Assembly: GCA_017473615.1 (NCBI GenBank)
Contig: JAFUKL010000011.1
Location: forward strand, 1 to 64,000
Direction of reading: 5' to 3'
Length of the DNA: 64,000 nt
DNA from: Muribaculaceae bacterium
GTDB lineage: Bacteria; Bacteroidota; Bacteroidia; Bacteroidales; Muribaculaceae
Positions 51,795 through 61,091 of the stretch are shown here, in pieces. Position numbers and translations under genes: made by a program. The notes beneath the pieces are model-generated. The model saw nothing but the letters and a program-made list of their open reading frames with translations. It was not told the DNA's origin and did no database searches. Numbering within the stretch: the first letter of the stretch is position 1; every line of letters begins with the position of its first letter.

Positions 51795-53492
51795 ATGAAA
51801 CAGAAGTTTATTTCACTTATAATAATCGGATTAGGCTTGCTGCAATTGAACGCTGCCGCTCCCGATGGATATTACTCCACACTCAACGGTAAATCAGGCG
51901 AAAATCTGAAAAATGCAATTCACGACTTGATTCGACCACACACAAAGTTGACGTATTCCAGTCTATGGAACTATTTCCCTCAAACCGATGCATATCCCGA
52001 CAGGGTAGACAACAAACTCTTGGTATGGGACATGTATTCCGACAATATGAATAGCCGACAATATTGGTACTATGGTGGGACAAGAGGGTTGAACCGAGAG
52101 CATTCTGTGCCCAAAAGTTGGTGGAACTCACCAAGCAATGTGGAAGCCTATGAAGCCGGTACTGACATCATGCACCTGTTCCCCAGCGACGGTGATGCCA
52201 ATTCCGCAAAAAGCAATTATCCATTAGGAGAAGTAAACACCTCACTAACGGTAAAATTCAACAACGGCGTATCAAAAGTGGGTTATCCGTCAAGTAATGG
52301 AAGCGGGAACAATTACGTATTTGAACCGGATGATGAATACAAAGGTGATTTCGCCAGAGTGTATTTCTACATGGCAACATGCTACCAAGATTACACATGG
52401 AAATACACCTATATGTTCAACAACTCAAATTACATGACATTAAACCAATATTCACGGGAATTACTGATGGAATGGCATAACAACGACCCCGTGAGCGATA
52501 AAGAGCGTAACCGCAACGATGCTGTTTATAATATACAAGGAAACCGTAACCCGTTTGTCGACGACCCGACACTCGCCGAATATATATGGGGCGCAAAAAT
52601 GGGAGAAACATATACCGGAGGTGGCAGCAGTACTGTTACCGGCGACCCTGAGATTCTATATCCGCAACTTGGCAGTACACTCGACTTCGGAGAAACAGGC
52701 TTGGGCAAATCCAATAATCTGGAGTTATACATCAAAGGTAAAAACGTAAGCGGATATGGTGTGACACTTGCCTTGTACGACGACAATAAGCACTATAATA
52801 TGTTCTCTCTGTCAACCGAGAAGATATCGGCAAGCGCAATGAATTCAAACGAAGGTTATAAGTTGACGATAACCTACAAACCCACAGCAACAGGCACGCA
52901 CTCCACATGCATTTATTTCTATGACGGAGGACTTAGCGGAAGTATAACCGGAATTTACCTGACCGGTGTATGCCTTGATGCACCCGACCTTACAGCTCCA
53001 CTTGCATTACCTGCAGAAAACATTACCCCGGAAGGCTATAGGGCGGTATGGCAAGCCGTAGAAGAACAAATAGACTACTATATAGTGACACGCAGTATCT
53101 ACAAGAACGGCTCCTTGATTTCCACCGAACACGTAGACACCGATGAAACCTTCTATGATTTCACACGACAAGAAGGTACAAGCGAAACCTATTACGTACA
53201 AAGTTGCCGATTGGGGTATGAATCGGAGAAATCAAACGTCATAACCATTGCCGAAAACAGCGGAATAGAAGGTGTTCAAGCAGGAAGAATCATGGCGGTG
53301 GTACCAACCGAGGTCGGCGTGAGATTCATCTGTAACGAAGACTTGACAAACGTTCGTATATACAATACCCAAGGCATAATTATAAAACACTTGACGACGA
53401 TACAAAACGACACCCTTACTTATCTGCCTTCAGGTATATATATAATAACAGCCGACAATGTACAACATCCGATAAAAGTAATAGTAAAATAA
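51795..53492 (+). CDS. Secreted endonuclease I family nuclease with T9SS-like tail
   Basis: 565 residues. A signal peptide (about 1-18) precedes an endonuclease I domain (about 25-280), with NREHSVPKSWW and the metal-site segment FPSDGDANSAKSNYPLGE. A beta module, a fibronectin type III-like module (about 395-490) and a C-terminal sorting segment (VRIYNTQGIIIKHL ... LPSGIYIITAD) follow. It is probably exported by T9SS to degrade extracellular DNA or RNA for nutrients or against neutrophil traps. ATG 51795 is chosen (MKQKFISLIIIGLG); the longer frame upstream has no signal peptide. It ends at a bidirectional hairpin. Confidence 0.9.
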   Translation: MKQKFISLIIIGLGLLQLNAAAPDGYYSTLNGKSGENLKNAIHDLIRPHTKLTYSSLWNYFPQTDAYPDRVDNKLLVWDMYSDNMNSRQYWYYGGTRGLNREHSVPKSWWNSPSNVEAYEAGTDIMHLFPSDGDANSAKSNYPLGEVNTSLTVKFNNGVSKVGYPSSNGSGNNYVFEPDDEYKGDFARVYFYMATCYQDYTWKYTYMFNNSNYMTLNQYSRELLMEWHNNDPVSDKERNRNDAVYNIQGNRNPFVDDPTLAEYIWGAKMGETYTGGGSSTVTGDPEILYPQLGSTLDFGETGLGKSNNLELYIKGKNVSGYGVTLALYDDNKHYNMFSLSTEKISASAMNSNEGYKLTITYKPTATGTHSTCIYFYDGGLSGSITGIYLTGVCLDAPDLTAPLALPAENITPEGYRAVWQAVEEQIDYYIVTRSIYKNGSLISTEHVDTDETFYDFTRQEGTSETYYVQSCRLGYESEKSNVITIAENSGIEGVQAGRIMAVVPTEVGVRFICNEDLTNVRIYNTQGIIIKHLTTIQNDTLTYLPSGIYIITADNVQHPIKVIVK

Positions 53493-53507
53493 CTTCTTAC
53501 AAAAGAA

Positions 53508-53554
53508 AAGGAGCTGAGCCAAAAATAATTTTTGACACAACTCCTTTTCTTTTA
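53508..53554. terminator. Bidirectional terminator hairpin (repeated element, copy 2)
   Basis: AAAAGGAG / CTCCTTTT closes an extended stem with an AAAAATAATTTTT upper part. It lies between the convergent endonuclease and deoC genes and has a T-rich tail on both strands. About 42 nt match the hairpin at 40310-40355, with one or two differences. Confidence 0.75.
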
Positions 53555-53566
53555 CCACTTTCTTCG

Positions 53567-54499
53567 TCAGAACGGCTTTAAATCACTGCCGGCAATGTCG
53601 GCAAACAAATTATTGGCAAGGCTTGACGCACCTATACGGAAATATTCGTTAGTAAGCCATTTCTCTCCCAACACTTCCTTGACAATGGTATAATATTTCA
53701 CCGCATCCTCGGTGGTACGTATTCCACCCGAAGCTTTGAAACCTTTCATTACACCATGTTTTTCATAATACTCCTTGATGCACTTGCACATCACGTATGC
53801 AGCCTCCAACGAAGCACCCGGGTACATCTTTCCTGTAGAAGTTTTTATAAAGTCAGCACCCGAATACATCGACAATATCGACGCATTACGAATATGTTCG
53901 GCTGTTTTCAAAGCTCCCGTCTCAAGAATCACCTTCAAATGGGCGTCTTTTGCAGCCTCTTTTATTTCGGAAATCTCGTCACACAGTTCCTCATAAGCTC
54001 CGTCACGGTACAATCCAAGATTAAAGACAATATCCACTTCATTCGCCCCGTCCTGAACGGCTAAGGCTGTTTCTACGGTCTTAACCTCAAGTCTTGCCTG
54101 TGATGACGGGAAATTAGCAGAACAAACCGCAATATTCACTTCTGAAACCTCCAAAGCAGCCCTTACCACCTCGGCAAATCGAGAATAGACACAAATAGCA
54201 GCCACATTCTTATACATAGGATAATTTGTCTCAAAATCGTTTACCTTCTGCACAAATCCTGCCACCGAGCTCTCAGAATCTTCCGAGCTTAAGGTTGTAA
54301 GATCTATCGCATTAAGCAAAAACTTATATACATCGGTATTGCTGTTTTCCTCAGCATGTTTTGAGATTATATCCGTAACAGCAGCGGCTACCTTGGCGTC
54401 GTCCACGCACACGCTGCTCTGCTTTATCGCATTCTGATACTTGTTGTGATTTTGTTCGTGTTCATGTTCATGAACATGATTACAATTACATCCTTCCAT
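53567..54499 (-). CDS. deoC: Deoxyribose-phosphate aldolase
   Basis: 310 residues: a class I aldolase that splits 2-deoxyribose 5-phosphate into glyceraldehyde 3-phosphate and acetaldehyde, for nucleoside catabolism. The Schiff-base lysine lies in GADFIKTSTGKM, and FKASGGIRTTEDA holds the second lysine. The N-terminus carries an unusual extension of about 20 residues with CNCNHVHEHEHEQNHN, a Cys/His-rich potential metal-binding tail. It is the last gene of the ybeY-to-deoC run and ends at the hairpin at 53508-53554. Confidence 0.95.
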   Translation of the reverse strand: MEGCNCNHVHEHEHEQNHNKYQNAIKQSSVCVDDAKVAAAVTDIISKHAEENSNTDVYKFLLNAIDLTTLSSEDSESSVAGFVQKVNDFETNYPMYKNVAAICVYSRFAEVVRAALEVSEVNIAVCSANFPSSQARLEVKTVETALAVQDGANEVDIVFNLGLYRDGAYEELCDEISEIKEAAKDAHLKVILETGALKTAEHIRNASILSMYSGADFIKTSTGKMYPGASLEAAYVMCKCIKEYYEKHGVMKGFKASGGIRTTEDAVKYYTIVKEVLGEKWLTNEYFRIGASSLANNLFADIAGSDLKPF

Positions 54500-54501
54500 A
54501 A

Positions 54502-54846
54502 TTATACTGTTTGTTGATTTTCTGTTAATTTTTCATTATTTAAATGCCGATCCTTGTCACGGCATGTCTTTTTCCGAAAATTAGCCTCCAATGCGTCAGT
54601 AAGATTCACCCCGGTTTGATTGGCAAGGCACATTACGACCCATAACACATCAGCAAGTTCATCAGCAAGATCCTTATTCTCATCACTCGGTTTAAAAGAC
54701 TGGTCACCGTATTTTCTGGAGATGATACGAGCTACTTCCCCAACCTCTTCAGTAAGGATAGCCATATTGGTTAACTCACTGAAATAGCGCACCCCATAGG
54801 TATGAATCCAATCGTCTACACGTCTTTGAGCCTCTTCTAAAGTCAT
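54502..54846 (-). CDS. MazG-like nucleotide pyrophosphohydrolase
   Basis: 114 residues from ATG 54846 (MTLEEAQ). It shows the all-alpha NTP-PPase pattern: ILTEEVGEVARIISRKYGDQ (first EExxE-like helix) and DELADVLWVVMCLANQTG (second Glu/Asp-Asp helix pair). It probably hydrolyses non-canonical or excess nucleoside triphosphates. The frame is open to a TTG at 54903, but ATG 54846 with an AAGGAAA sequence upstream fits better. dtd lies upstream, and deoC starts 2 bp after its stop. Confidence 0.9.
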   Translation of the reverse strand: MTLEEAQRRVDDWIHTYGVRYFSELTNMAILTEEVGEVARIISRKYGDQSFKPSDENKDLADELADVLWVVMCLANQTGVNLTDALEANFRKKTCRDKDRHLNNEKLTENQQTV

Positions 54847-54912
54847 TTTCCTTACGTTATTTTTAATGATGCCCTGCTTCGGGTCGTAAATTTCAATTCT
54901 CAACTCTCAAAG

Positions 54913-55365
54913 TTACTCTTTTAATTTTGAATCCACAATAATTGTTACAGGTCCATCATTAACAAGCGCAACCTGCATATCTGCACCGAACACGCCTTTT
55001 TTCACATCCTTGCCAATAAGCTGTTGCATACGCTCGCAGAATTTATCATATAAAGGAATCGCCACATCATGACCGGCAGCATGTATGTATGAAGGTCTGT
55101 TGCCTTTTTTCGTACTCGCCGATAATGTAAATTGGCTAACTGCAAGTACTTCACCGCCAACATCAATAACACTACGATTCATTACACCGTTTTCATCATC
55201 AAAAATACGCATATTGGCAGCCTTAGCAGCGAGCCACTCCATATCTTGTTCCGTGTCACCTTCCGCAACGCCCACAAGAATCATAAGACCCTGATTTATA
55301 GCACTGTACACCTCGCAATCTATTGATACAGAAGCGTTTAGCACCCTTTGCACAACAATTCTCAT
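54913..55365 (-). CDS. dtd: D-aminoacyl-tRNA deacylase
   Basis: 150 residues. It removes D-amino acids mischarged on tRNAs. The family's SQFTL active-site motif (VSQFTLSAST) and the NDGPVT cross-subunit Gly-Pro motif are present. The length is normal for the DTD1 type. It lies 5 bp downstream of uvrC on the same strand. Confidence 0.97.
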   Translation of the reverse strand: MRIVVQRVLNASVSIDCEVYSAINQGLMILVGVAEGDTEQDMEWLAAKAANMRIFDDENGVMNRSVIDVGGEVLAVSQFTLSASTKKGNRPSYIHAAGHDVAIPLYDKFCERMQQLIGKDVKKGVFGADMQVALVNDGPVTIIVDSKLKE

Positions 55366-55370
55366 ATTTA

Positions 55371-57170
55371 TTATAAATTCTTTAAACCTTCTAATATTAT
55401 TTTAGCCTTCGCCTTACCCACAACAGATGATATTTCTTTTTCATCGGCTTCTCTCAATCTCTTCAGACTTTTAAAATGCTTTATCAAGGTGTTACGGGTA
55501 ATCTCACCTACACCTTTTATCCCATCAAGAACTGATACAGTCTGCCCCTTACTACGTCGATTCCGGTGATGAGTGATACCAAAACGGTGAGCCTCATCGC
55601 GCAAGCGCTGAACGACTCGCAATGATTCACTGTTTTTATCTATATATAAGGGTACACTATCACCGGGAAAATATATTTCCTCCAAACGTTTGGCAATACC
55701 CACAAGAGCTACCTTTCCTCTTATTCCCATTTCGGTAAATGCCTCAACCGCAGCACTCAACTGACCTTTACCTCCATCCACAATTACTAATTGCGGCAAT
55801 TCCTCCCCTTCTGTCATCAGCCGAGTGTATCTGCGCGTGAGCACCTCTTTCATAGAAGCAAAATCATCAGGTCCCACCACAGTCTTTATATTGAAATGAC
55901 GATAATCTTTTTTAGAAGGTACAGCATCCTTAAAGACAACGCATGAAGCCACAGGATTAGTCCCCTGCATATTGGAATTATCAAAACATTCTATATGTCT
56001 CGGGAGAACCTCAAGTCTGAAATCACGTTGCATGGTAGCCAATACCCGCATTGTGCGCTGCTGCGGATTAAGTTTTTCCGAACGTGCCAATTTATCGATC
56101 ATATATTGTTTGGCATTCTTCAAGGCGATTTCCATAAGTTTCTTTTTATCCCCTATTCTGGGGACTGTAAACAGCACACCACTCATCTCCGTTTCAGGCA
56201 CGGCAGGAACTATTATCTCTTTCGGTTTTCGACCGAATTTAGCAATGATTTCAGCTATTGCCATTGACAACAGTTCTTCATCGCTTTCCTCCATTTTTAC
56301 ACTATATTCCAATGTGAGACATTGCACAATCGAACCGTTGCGCAAATGCAAGTAGTTTATATACGCATTCTTGTCATCACGATGCACGGCAAAAACATCA
56401 ACATCCGTGATGTGAGTACTCACTATAACTGATTTTGCCCGATATTTCTCGACCAAATCGTATTTTTCTTTTACTATCTGCGCTTCCTCAAATTTTAATT
56501 CTCCGGCAAGTCGTCCCATTTCATCGACAAGAAAATCACACAATTGTTGTGTATTACCATTTAGAATCTGTCTGATTTCATCGATAAATTTTCTATACTC
56601 ATCTGGTGTAATATTACCAGTACAACACCCCATACAGTTCTTTATGTGATATTGTAGACACAACCCGATTTTATGTCGGTCTATAGCTTCTTGAGTTATG
56701 ACATGCCTACACGTCCTTATAGGATAAAGTTCCCGTATCAATTCTATAACAGTTCGAGCTACTCCTACATTAGAATAAGGGCCATAATACTTGGCACCTT
56801 TCGATGGAGTTTCACGCGTGAGAAAGACCCGCGGATACAGTTCGTTGGTAACACATATCCACGGGTATGACTTATCATCTTTCAACAGCACATTGTAACG
56901 CGGCTTATACTCCTTTATCAAGCTATTCTCAAGATGAAGAGCATCTTCTTCCGAATCAACTACAATATACTTTAAATCACATATATTTCTTACTAAAACA
57001 TTGGTGCGAGCAACGCTATGCACCCTGTTAAAATAAGAACTGACCCTACGTTTTAACCGCTTTGCCTTACCCACATAAATAATTTTCCCCTCGCTGTCAA
57101 AATACATATATACACCGGGAGAATCGGGCAACAGCCCCACTTTCATCATCAGGTTTTCACGAGCATCCAC
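55371..57170 (-). CDS. uvrC: Excinuclease ABC subunit C
   Basis: 599 residues. An N-terminal GIY-YIG nuclease (about 13-95; SPGVYMYFDSEGKIIYVGKA) makes the 3' incision. A Cys-rich linker (CLQYHIKNCMGCCTG) and a UVR-type helical segment that binds UvrB (about 205-240) follow. The RNase H-like 5'-incision domain contains IECFDNSNMQGT and VDGGKGQ. A helix-hairpin-helix tail (about 555-599) completes it. It is in the nucleotide-excision repair pathway and is cotranscribed with apt and dtd, with gaps of 10 and 5 bp. Confidence 0.97.
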   Translation of the reverse strand: MDARENLMMKVGLLPDSPGVYMYFDSEGKIIYVGKAKRLKRRVSSYFNRVHSVARTNVLVRNICDLKYIVVDSEEDALHLENSLIKEYKPRYNVLLKDDKSYPWICVTNELYPRVFLTRETPSKGAKYYGPYSNVGVARTVIELIRELYPIRTCRHVITQEAIDRHKIGLCLQYHIKNCMGCCTGNITPDEYRKFIDEIRQILNGNTQQLCDFLVDEMGRLAGELKFEEAQIVKEKYDLVEKYRAKSVIVSTHITDVDVFAVHRDDKNAYINYLHLRNGSIVQCLTLEYSVKMEESDEELLSMAIAEIIAKFGRKPKEIIVPAVPETEMSGVLFTVPRIGDKKKLMEIALKNAKQYMIDKLARSEKLNPQQRTMRVLATMQRDFRLEVLPRHIECFDNSNMQGTNPVASCVVFKDAVPSKKDYRHFNIKTVVGPDDFASMKEVLTRRYTRLMTEGEELPQLVIVDGGKGQLSAAVEAFTEMGIRGKVALVGIAKRLEEIYFPGDSVPLYIDKNSESLRVVQRLRDEAHRFGITHHRNRRSKGQTVSVLDGIKGVGEITRNTLIKHFKSLKRLREADEKEISSVVGKAKAKIILEGLKNL

Positions 57171-57180
57171 GGCTACTCTA

Positions 57181-57714
57181 TCAATATTTAATCAAAGATG
57201 TAATTTCGGCATCGGCGGGGAAAGCACGTCTGCCATTTAAAATCGAAAGTTCTACAATAAAATTAATATAAACTTTCTTGGGGTTCATACTTTTTACAAG
57301 TTCATAAGCAGCAGCCATTGTACCACCGGTTGCAAGAAGATCGTCATGAAGCACTACGATATCATTTTCATCAATAGCATCGCGATGAATTTCTATTGTA
57401 TCCGTACCATACTCCTTTGCATAAGTTTTATTAATAGTAATAGCAGGCAGTTTACCCGGTTTACGCAAAGGAACAAAACCGGCATTCAATTCATAAGCAA
57501 GAATAGATGCGCCTATAAACCCTCGAGCCTCGATACCCACCACCTTGGTTACTCCAAGATTCTTATACATATCCTTTAAGGTTTCTCCTATCTCATGCAA
57601 CGACTGACTGTCTTTCAGAGCTGTTGTAAGATCCCTAAACAAAATTCCCTTTTGCGGAAAATCAGGAATATCACGAATCAAACTTTTCACTCTTTCCATT
57701 TTGTTCTTATCCAT
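57181..57714 (-). CDS. apt: Adenine phosphoribosyltransferase
   Basis: 177 residues. It makes AMP from adenine and PRPP in purine salvage. The PRPP-binding loop is VVLHDDLLATGGTM, and GIEARGFIGAS is the conserved APRT segment. The length is normal. mnmG lies upstream; the 45-bp spacer between them contains the parS site at 57736-57751. Confidence 0.97.
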   Translation of the reverse strand: MDKNKMERVKSLIRDIPDFPQKGILFRDLTTALKDSQSLHEIGETLKDMYKNLGVTKVVGIEARGFIGASILAYELNAGFVPLRKPGKLPAITINKTYAKEYGTDTIEIHRDAIDENDIVVLHDDLLATGGTMAAAYELVKSMNPKKVYINFIVELSILNGRRAFPADAEITSLIKY

Positions 57715-57735
57715 GTTATATATCGTTTTAGTTAA

Positions 57736-57751
57736 TGTTCCACGTGAAACA
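57736..57751. promoter_or_regulatory. parS centromere site
   Basis: TGTTCCACGTGAAACA, an exact match to the 16-bp consensus TGTTNCACGTGAAACA recognised by ParB. It is intergenic, between mnmG and apt. No other parS match was found in the window, and no parA/parB genes are present here. Confidence 0.88.
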
Positions 57752-57759
57752 ATTTTAAT

Positions 57760-59637
57760 TTATCTTCCTAATAATAGGAGCAATATATTAATATCACTTG
57801 GCGATATTCCGGGTATTCTGGCAGCTTGTGCTACAGTTTCCGGATCAATTTTTTCCAATTTTTGACGCGCCTCTGTCGATATAGCTTTTATTTCACTATA
57901 CTTCAATTTTCCTTTCAGTTTTACATGCTCCAAACGCATCACTTTTTCTGCAATCATCTTTTCCCTGTCAATATAACCCTGATACTTTATCAGAATTTCT
58001 GCAGCTTCAATAATTTCATCTCGACGCTGCTTATCCAATGTCGACAAAAAGCTCTTCAGAGGTTGTATAACATCTGCAAGCATATTTATATCTAATTGTG
58101 GTCGAAGTATCAACGCATGCAATTTACACCCTTCTTTCAAAGGAGATGTTCCCAACCGAATCAAATCCTCATTAATCAGTGACGGCTTAACTGAAAATTC
58201 TTTACAGAAATCTACCAAGCGATCCCTTTGTTCTCGTTTTTCAAGCATCAACCTGTAACGCTCTTCCGTTGCCAATCCTAATTTATAGGATTTTTCGGTA
58301 AGACGCATATCCGCATCATCTTGACGAAGCAATATTCGGTATTCAGCGCGCGAGGTAAACATTCTGTATGGCTCATCCACACCCTTTGTAACCAAATCAT
58401 CAATCAACACACCAATATACGCCTCATCTCTACTCAATATAAACGGCTCTCCACCTACAATATTCAAGTGCGCATTTATACCGGCTATAAGTCCTTGTCC
58501 GGCAGCTTCTTCATATCCCGTCGTTCCATTAACCTGACCCGCAAAAAACAAATTTTTCACCAACTTGGTTTCAAGCGTATGCTTTAATTGTGTAGGGTCA
58601 AAGAAATCATATTCTATAGCATAACCCGGGCGATAGATCTGAACATCGGATAAAGCCGGAATCTTTTGCAATGCATTAAACTGTACATCCAAGGGAAGCG
58701 ATGAAGAAAAGCCATTCACATAGTATTCGTTGGTTGTTTCACCCTCCGGCTCTAAAAACAACTGATGAGAATCCTTATCGGCAAATGTAACAATCTTCGT
58801 CTCAATGCTCGGGCAATAACGAGGACCTATACTTTTTATCTGCCCATTATAAAGAGGTGAATCCGGTAATCCCGCTCTCAAAATTTCATGTACATCGGAA
58901 TTTGTATTCACAATCCAGCACGGTCGTTGTTTCAACTCCCTCTTTACATCAGGGAGATAAGAAAATTTGTGAAAATCGTCATCACCCTCTTGTTTTTCGG
59001 CTAATTCAAACTTTATAGATCGAGCATCGATTCGTACCGGTGTTCCGGTCTTCATACGCTCAGCCCTGAAACCCAACTCTTTAAGTTGTTCGGTTATGCC
59101 ATGCGACGCAGGTTCCGAAATTCTTCCGCCTCTGATTTGGACACGCCCTACATGCATAAGTCCGTTAAGAAAAGTACCTGCCGTTAGAACAACAGCCTTA
59201 GCAGCAAACTCTACTCCAAACGCTGTTTTTACTCCTACAACAGTCTCATTCTCAATAATAAAACCTATTGCATCATCCTGCCATAAATAAAGATTCGGTG
59301 TATTCTCTATTATGTTTCGCCACTCAGCCATAAATTTCATTCTGTCGCTTTGCGCACGTGGACTCCACATAGCAGGTCCTTTTGAACGATTAAGCATTCT
59401 AAACTGAATAGCCGATCGATCTGTTACGATACCCATCTCTCCACCTAAGGCATCTATTTCGCGCACAATCTGACCCTTAGCAATCCCACCAACAGCGGGA
59501 TTACAGCTCATCTGTGCTATCTTATTCATATCCAATGTGATAAGTAATGTAGAAGAACCTAAATGAGCCGCAGCACATGCAGCTTCACAACCGGCATGAC
59601 CGGCACCTATCACTATTACATCATAATCAAATTTCAT
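57760..59637 (-). CDS. mnmG: tRNA uridine-5-carboxymethylaminomethyl modification enzyme (MnmG/GidA)
   Basis: 625 residues. With MnmE it installs the cmnm5 group on wobble U34 of certain tRNAs. The FAD-binding Rossmann motif is VIGAGHAGCEAACAAA (residues 10-25). The MnmG signatures SCNPAVGGIAKGQIVREIDALGG and the C-terminal helical domain are present. Length is normal. ybeY precedes it by 15 bp. The gene is often close to the chromosome origin, which fits the adjacent parS. Confidence 0.98.
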   Translation of the reverse strand: MKFDYDVIVIGAGHAGCEAACAAAHLGSSTLLITLDMNKIAQMSCNPAVGGIAKGQIVREIDALGGEMGIVTDRSAIQFRMLNRSKGPAMWSPRAQSDRMKFMAEWRNIIENTPNLYLWQDDAIGFIIENETVVGVKTAFGVEFAAKAVVLTAGTFLNGLMHVGRVQIRGGRISEPASHGITEQLKELGFRAERMKTGTPVRIDARSIKFELAEKQEGDDDFHKFSYLPDVKRELKQRPCWIVNTNSDVHEILRAGLPDSPLYNGQIKSIGPRYCPSIETKIVTFADKDSHQLFLEPEGETTNEYYVNGFSSSLPLDVQFNALQKIPALSDVQIYRPGYAIEYDFFDPTQLKHTLETKLVKNLFFAGQVNGTTGYEEAAGQGLIAGINAHLNIVGGEPFILSRDEAYIGVLIDDLVTKGVDEPYRMFTSRAEYRILLRQDDADMRLTEKSYKLGLATEERYRLMLEKREQRDRLVDFCKEFSVKPSLINEDLIRLGTSPLKEGCKLHALILRPQLDINMLADVIQPLKSFLSTLDKQRRDEIIEAAEILIKYQGYIDREKMIAEKVMRLEHVKLKGKLKYSEIKAISTEARQKLEKIDPETVAQAARIPGISPSDINILLLLLGR

Positions 59638-59652
59638 AACCCTAAAACAAAA

Positions 59653-60072
59653 TTAAAACAGCAACGCAAGCGATTCATTTTCATGGCGTTCCATTATTTC
59701 ACGTTCCCCTTCGCCTTTGTCGTTTACACCACATAGGTGAAGAACCCCGTGTATAATCACACGCATCAATTCCTCCTCATATTCTCGACAGAACAATTTC
59801 GCATTGCTCCTCACTGTATCAAGTGAAATAAACATGTCACCGCTTATTCTCCGTCTATTAGAATAATCAAAAGTTATTATATCGGTATAATAATCATGCC
59901 TTAGGAATTCACGGTTCACCTCAAGAATACGCTCATCATTACAGAATATGTATGTCAAAGTCCCTACCCTCTTTCCGAATGAGGAAGCAACCTTTTCTAT
60001 CCAAGCGCAAATTTTCGTTTCATCGAAAATCGGCTTTTCTACTTTTTGTGTAGTAAAATTTATTACAGACAT
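59653..60072 (-). CDS. ybeY: rRNA maturation endoribonuclease YbeY
   Basis: 139 residues. The metal-site segment is HGVLHLCGVNDKGEGE. The first two histidines are present, but the third ligand position of the HGxLHLxGYDH pattern is Lys here (NDK), a pattern I recall from other Bacteroidetes YbeY proteins. It acts on the 3' end of 16S rRNA and in ribosome quality control. It is the first gene of the seven-gene run; a TATCTTTG element is at 60093-60100 (minus). Confidence 0.95.
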   Translation of the reverse strand: MSVINFTTQKVEKPIFDETKICAWIEKVASSFGKRVGTLTYIFCNDERILEVNREFLRHDYYTDIITFDYSNRRRISGDMFISLDTVRSNAKLFCREYEEELMRVIIHGVLHLCGVNDKGEGEREIMERHENESLALLF

Positions 60073-60092
60073 AATTTACCTAATATAACATA

Positions 60093-60100
60093 CAAAGATA
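60093..60100 (-). promoter_or_regulatory. Putative -7 element of the ybeY-to-deoC run
   Basis: TATCTTTG on the minus strand, 21 bp before the ybeY ATG. A possible TTTG box lies at 60124-60127 (minus), at a slightly long 23-bp spacing. Confidence 0.5.
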
Positions 60101-60343
60101 AGATAGAAAAGATATACGACCACCAAAAATTAACAAAAATTTACAGATAACTCTTTTCTTGGAACAAATCGATTTTTCCGAGTATTTTTCACACAAACTC
60201 AAAAAGAGATTTAACTTTCTGATACCATGCCAATTAGACAAATTTTAAGTCGCCGAGATTTAAAAATTCAATTAATATCAAGCAATTTACCCGAAGAATT
60301 TTAAGGATTTTCGCTATTTTTACTCTGAAAAAAGGAAAACAAG

Positions 60344-61057
60344 ATGAAAGCAGAAAATTGGAAAAAAGAATTGGAAATGTTGGCAAACCAAGAAAAAGCA
60401 AAAATTCTCTCAGGCTTTTTCAAAACCGGAAAAGGTCAATATGGAGAAGGTGATATATTCATTGGTATTACCGTTCCACAAAATCGTGAGGTAGCTAAAA
60501 AATATTGTGATGCACCACTCGATGACATTAAAGAACTTTTGTACTCCCCTATTCACGAATTCCGTTTTTCTGCTCTTGCGACATTAGTACTACAATACAA
60601 GAAATGCAAAGAAGAAGAAAAAAGAAAAGTTCTCGTTGATTTCTATTTGGCTAATACATCACATGTCAACAATTGGGATTTGGTGGACCTAAGTTGTCCG
60701 TATATTCTCGGTGAATATTTGCTTAACCGCTCTCATGAAATCCTATTCAAATTGAGTGAAAGTACCAACTTATGGGAACAACGTATTGCAATCGTAACCA
60801 CACTTACGTTTATCCGTAACGGTAGTTTTGACACCACTCTTTCACTTTCAGAAAAATATCTTACACATAAGCACGATTTAATTCATAAAGCCACCGGTTG
60901 GATGTTACGTGAAATAGGAAAGAAAGACACAACTGTTCTAAAAAGATTTCTCGACCGCCACGCAGCCCACATGCCCCGCACTGCATTACGTTATTCCATC
61001 GAAAAACTTCCGCTTAACGAACGCAACTACTACATGTCACGGAAATCCTCTACCTGA
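60344..61057 (+). CDS. AlkD-like DNA alkylation repair protein
   Basis: 237 residues, HEAT-repeat all-alpha fold of the AlkC/AlkD DNA glycosylase superfamily. The family's central motif NNWDLVDLSCPYILGEYLL carries the Trp-Asp pair that contacts the DNA lesion in AlkD. It probably removes 3- or 7-alkylpurines. It stands alone on the plus strand between two minus-strand groups; its stop is 34 bp from the yifB stop. Confidence 0.93.
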   Translation: MKAENWKKELEMLANQEKAKILSGFFKTGKGQYGEGDIFIGITVPQNREVAKKYCDAPLDDIKELLYSPIHEFRFSALATLVLQYKKCKEEEKRKVLVDFYLANTSHVNNWDLVDLSCPYILGEYLLNRSHEILFKLSESTNLWEQRIAIVTTLTFIRNGSFDTTLSLSEKYLTHKHDLIHKATGWMLREIGKKDTTVLKRFLDRHAAHMPRTALRYSIEKLPLNERNYYMSRKSST

Positions 61058-61091
61058 TTTGCAGACACAACTCAAACACCGAAAAGAGGTC

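Noticed and set aside
60227-60304. 25-codon frame (MPIRQILSRRD...) upstream of the AlkD-like gene
   Set aside because: No promoter, ribosome-binding signal or conservation evidence; it is short enough to be chance.
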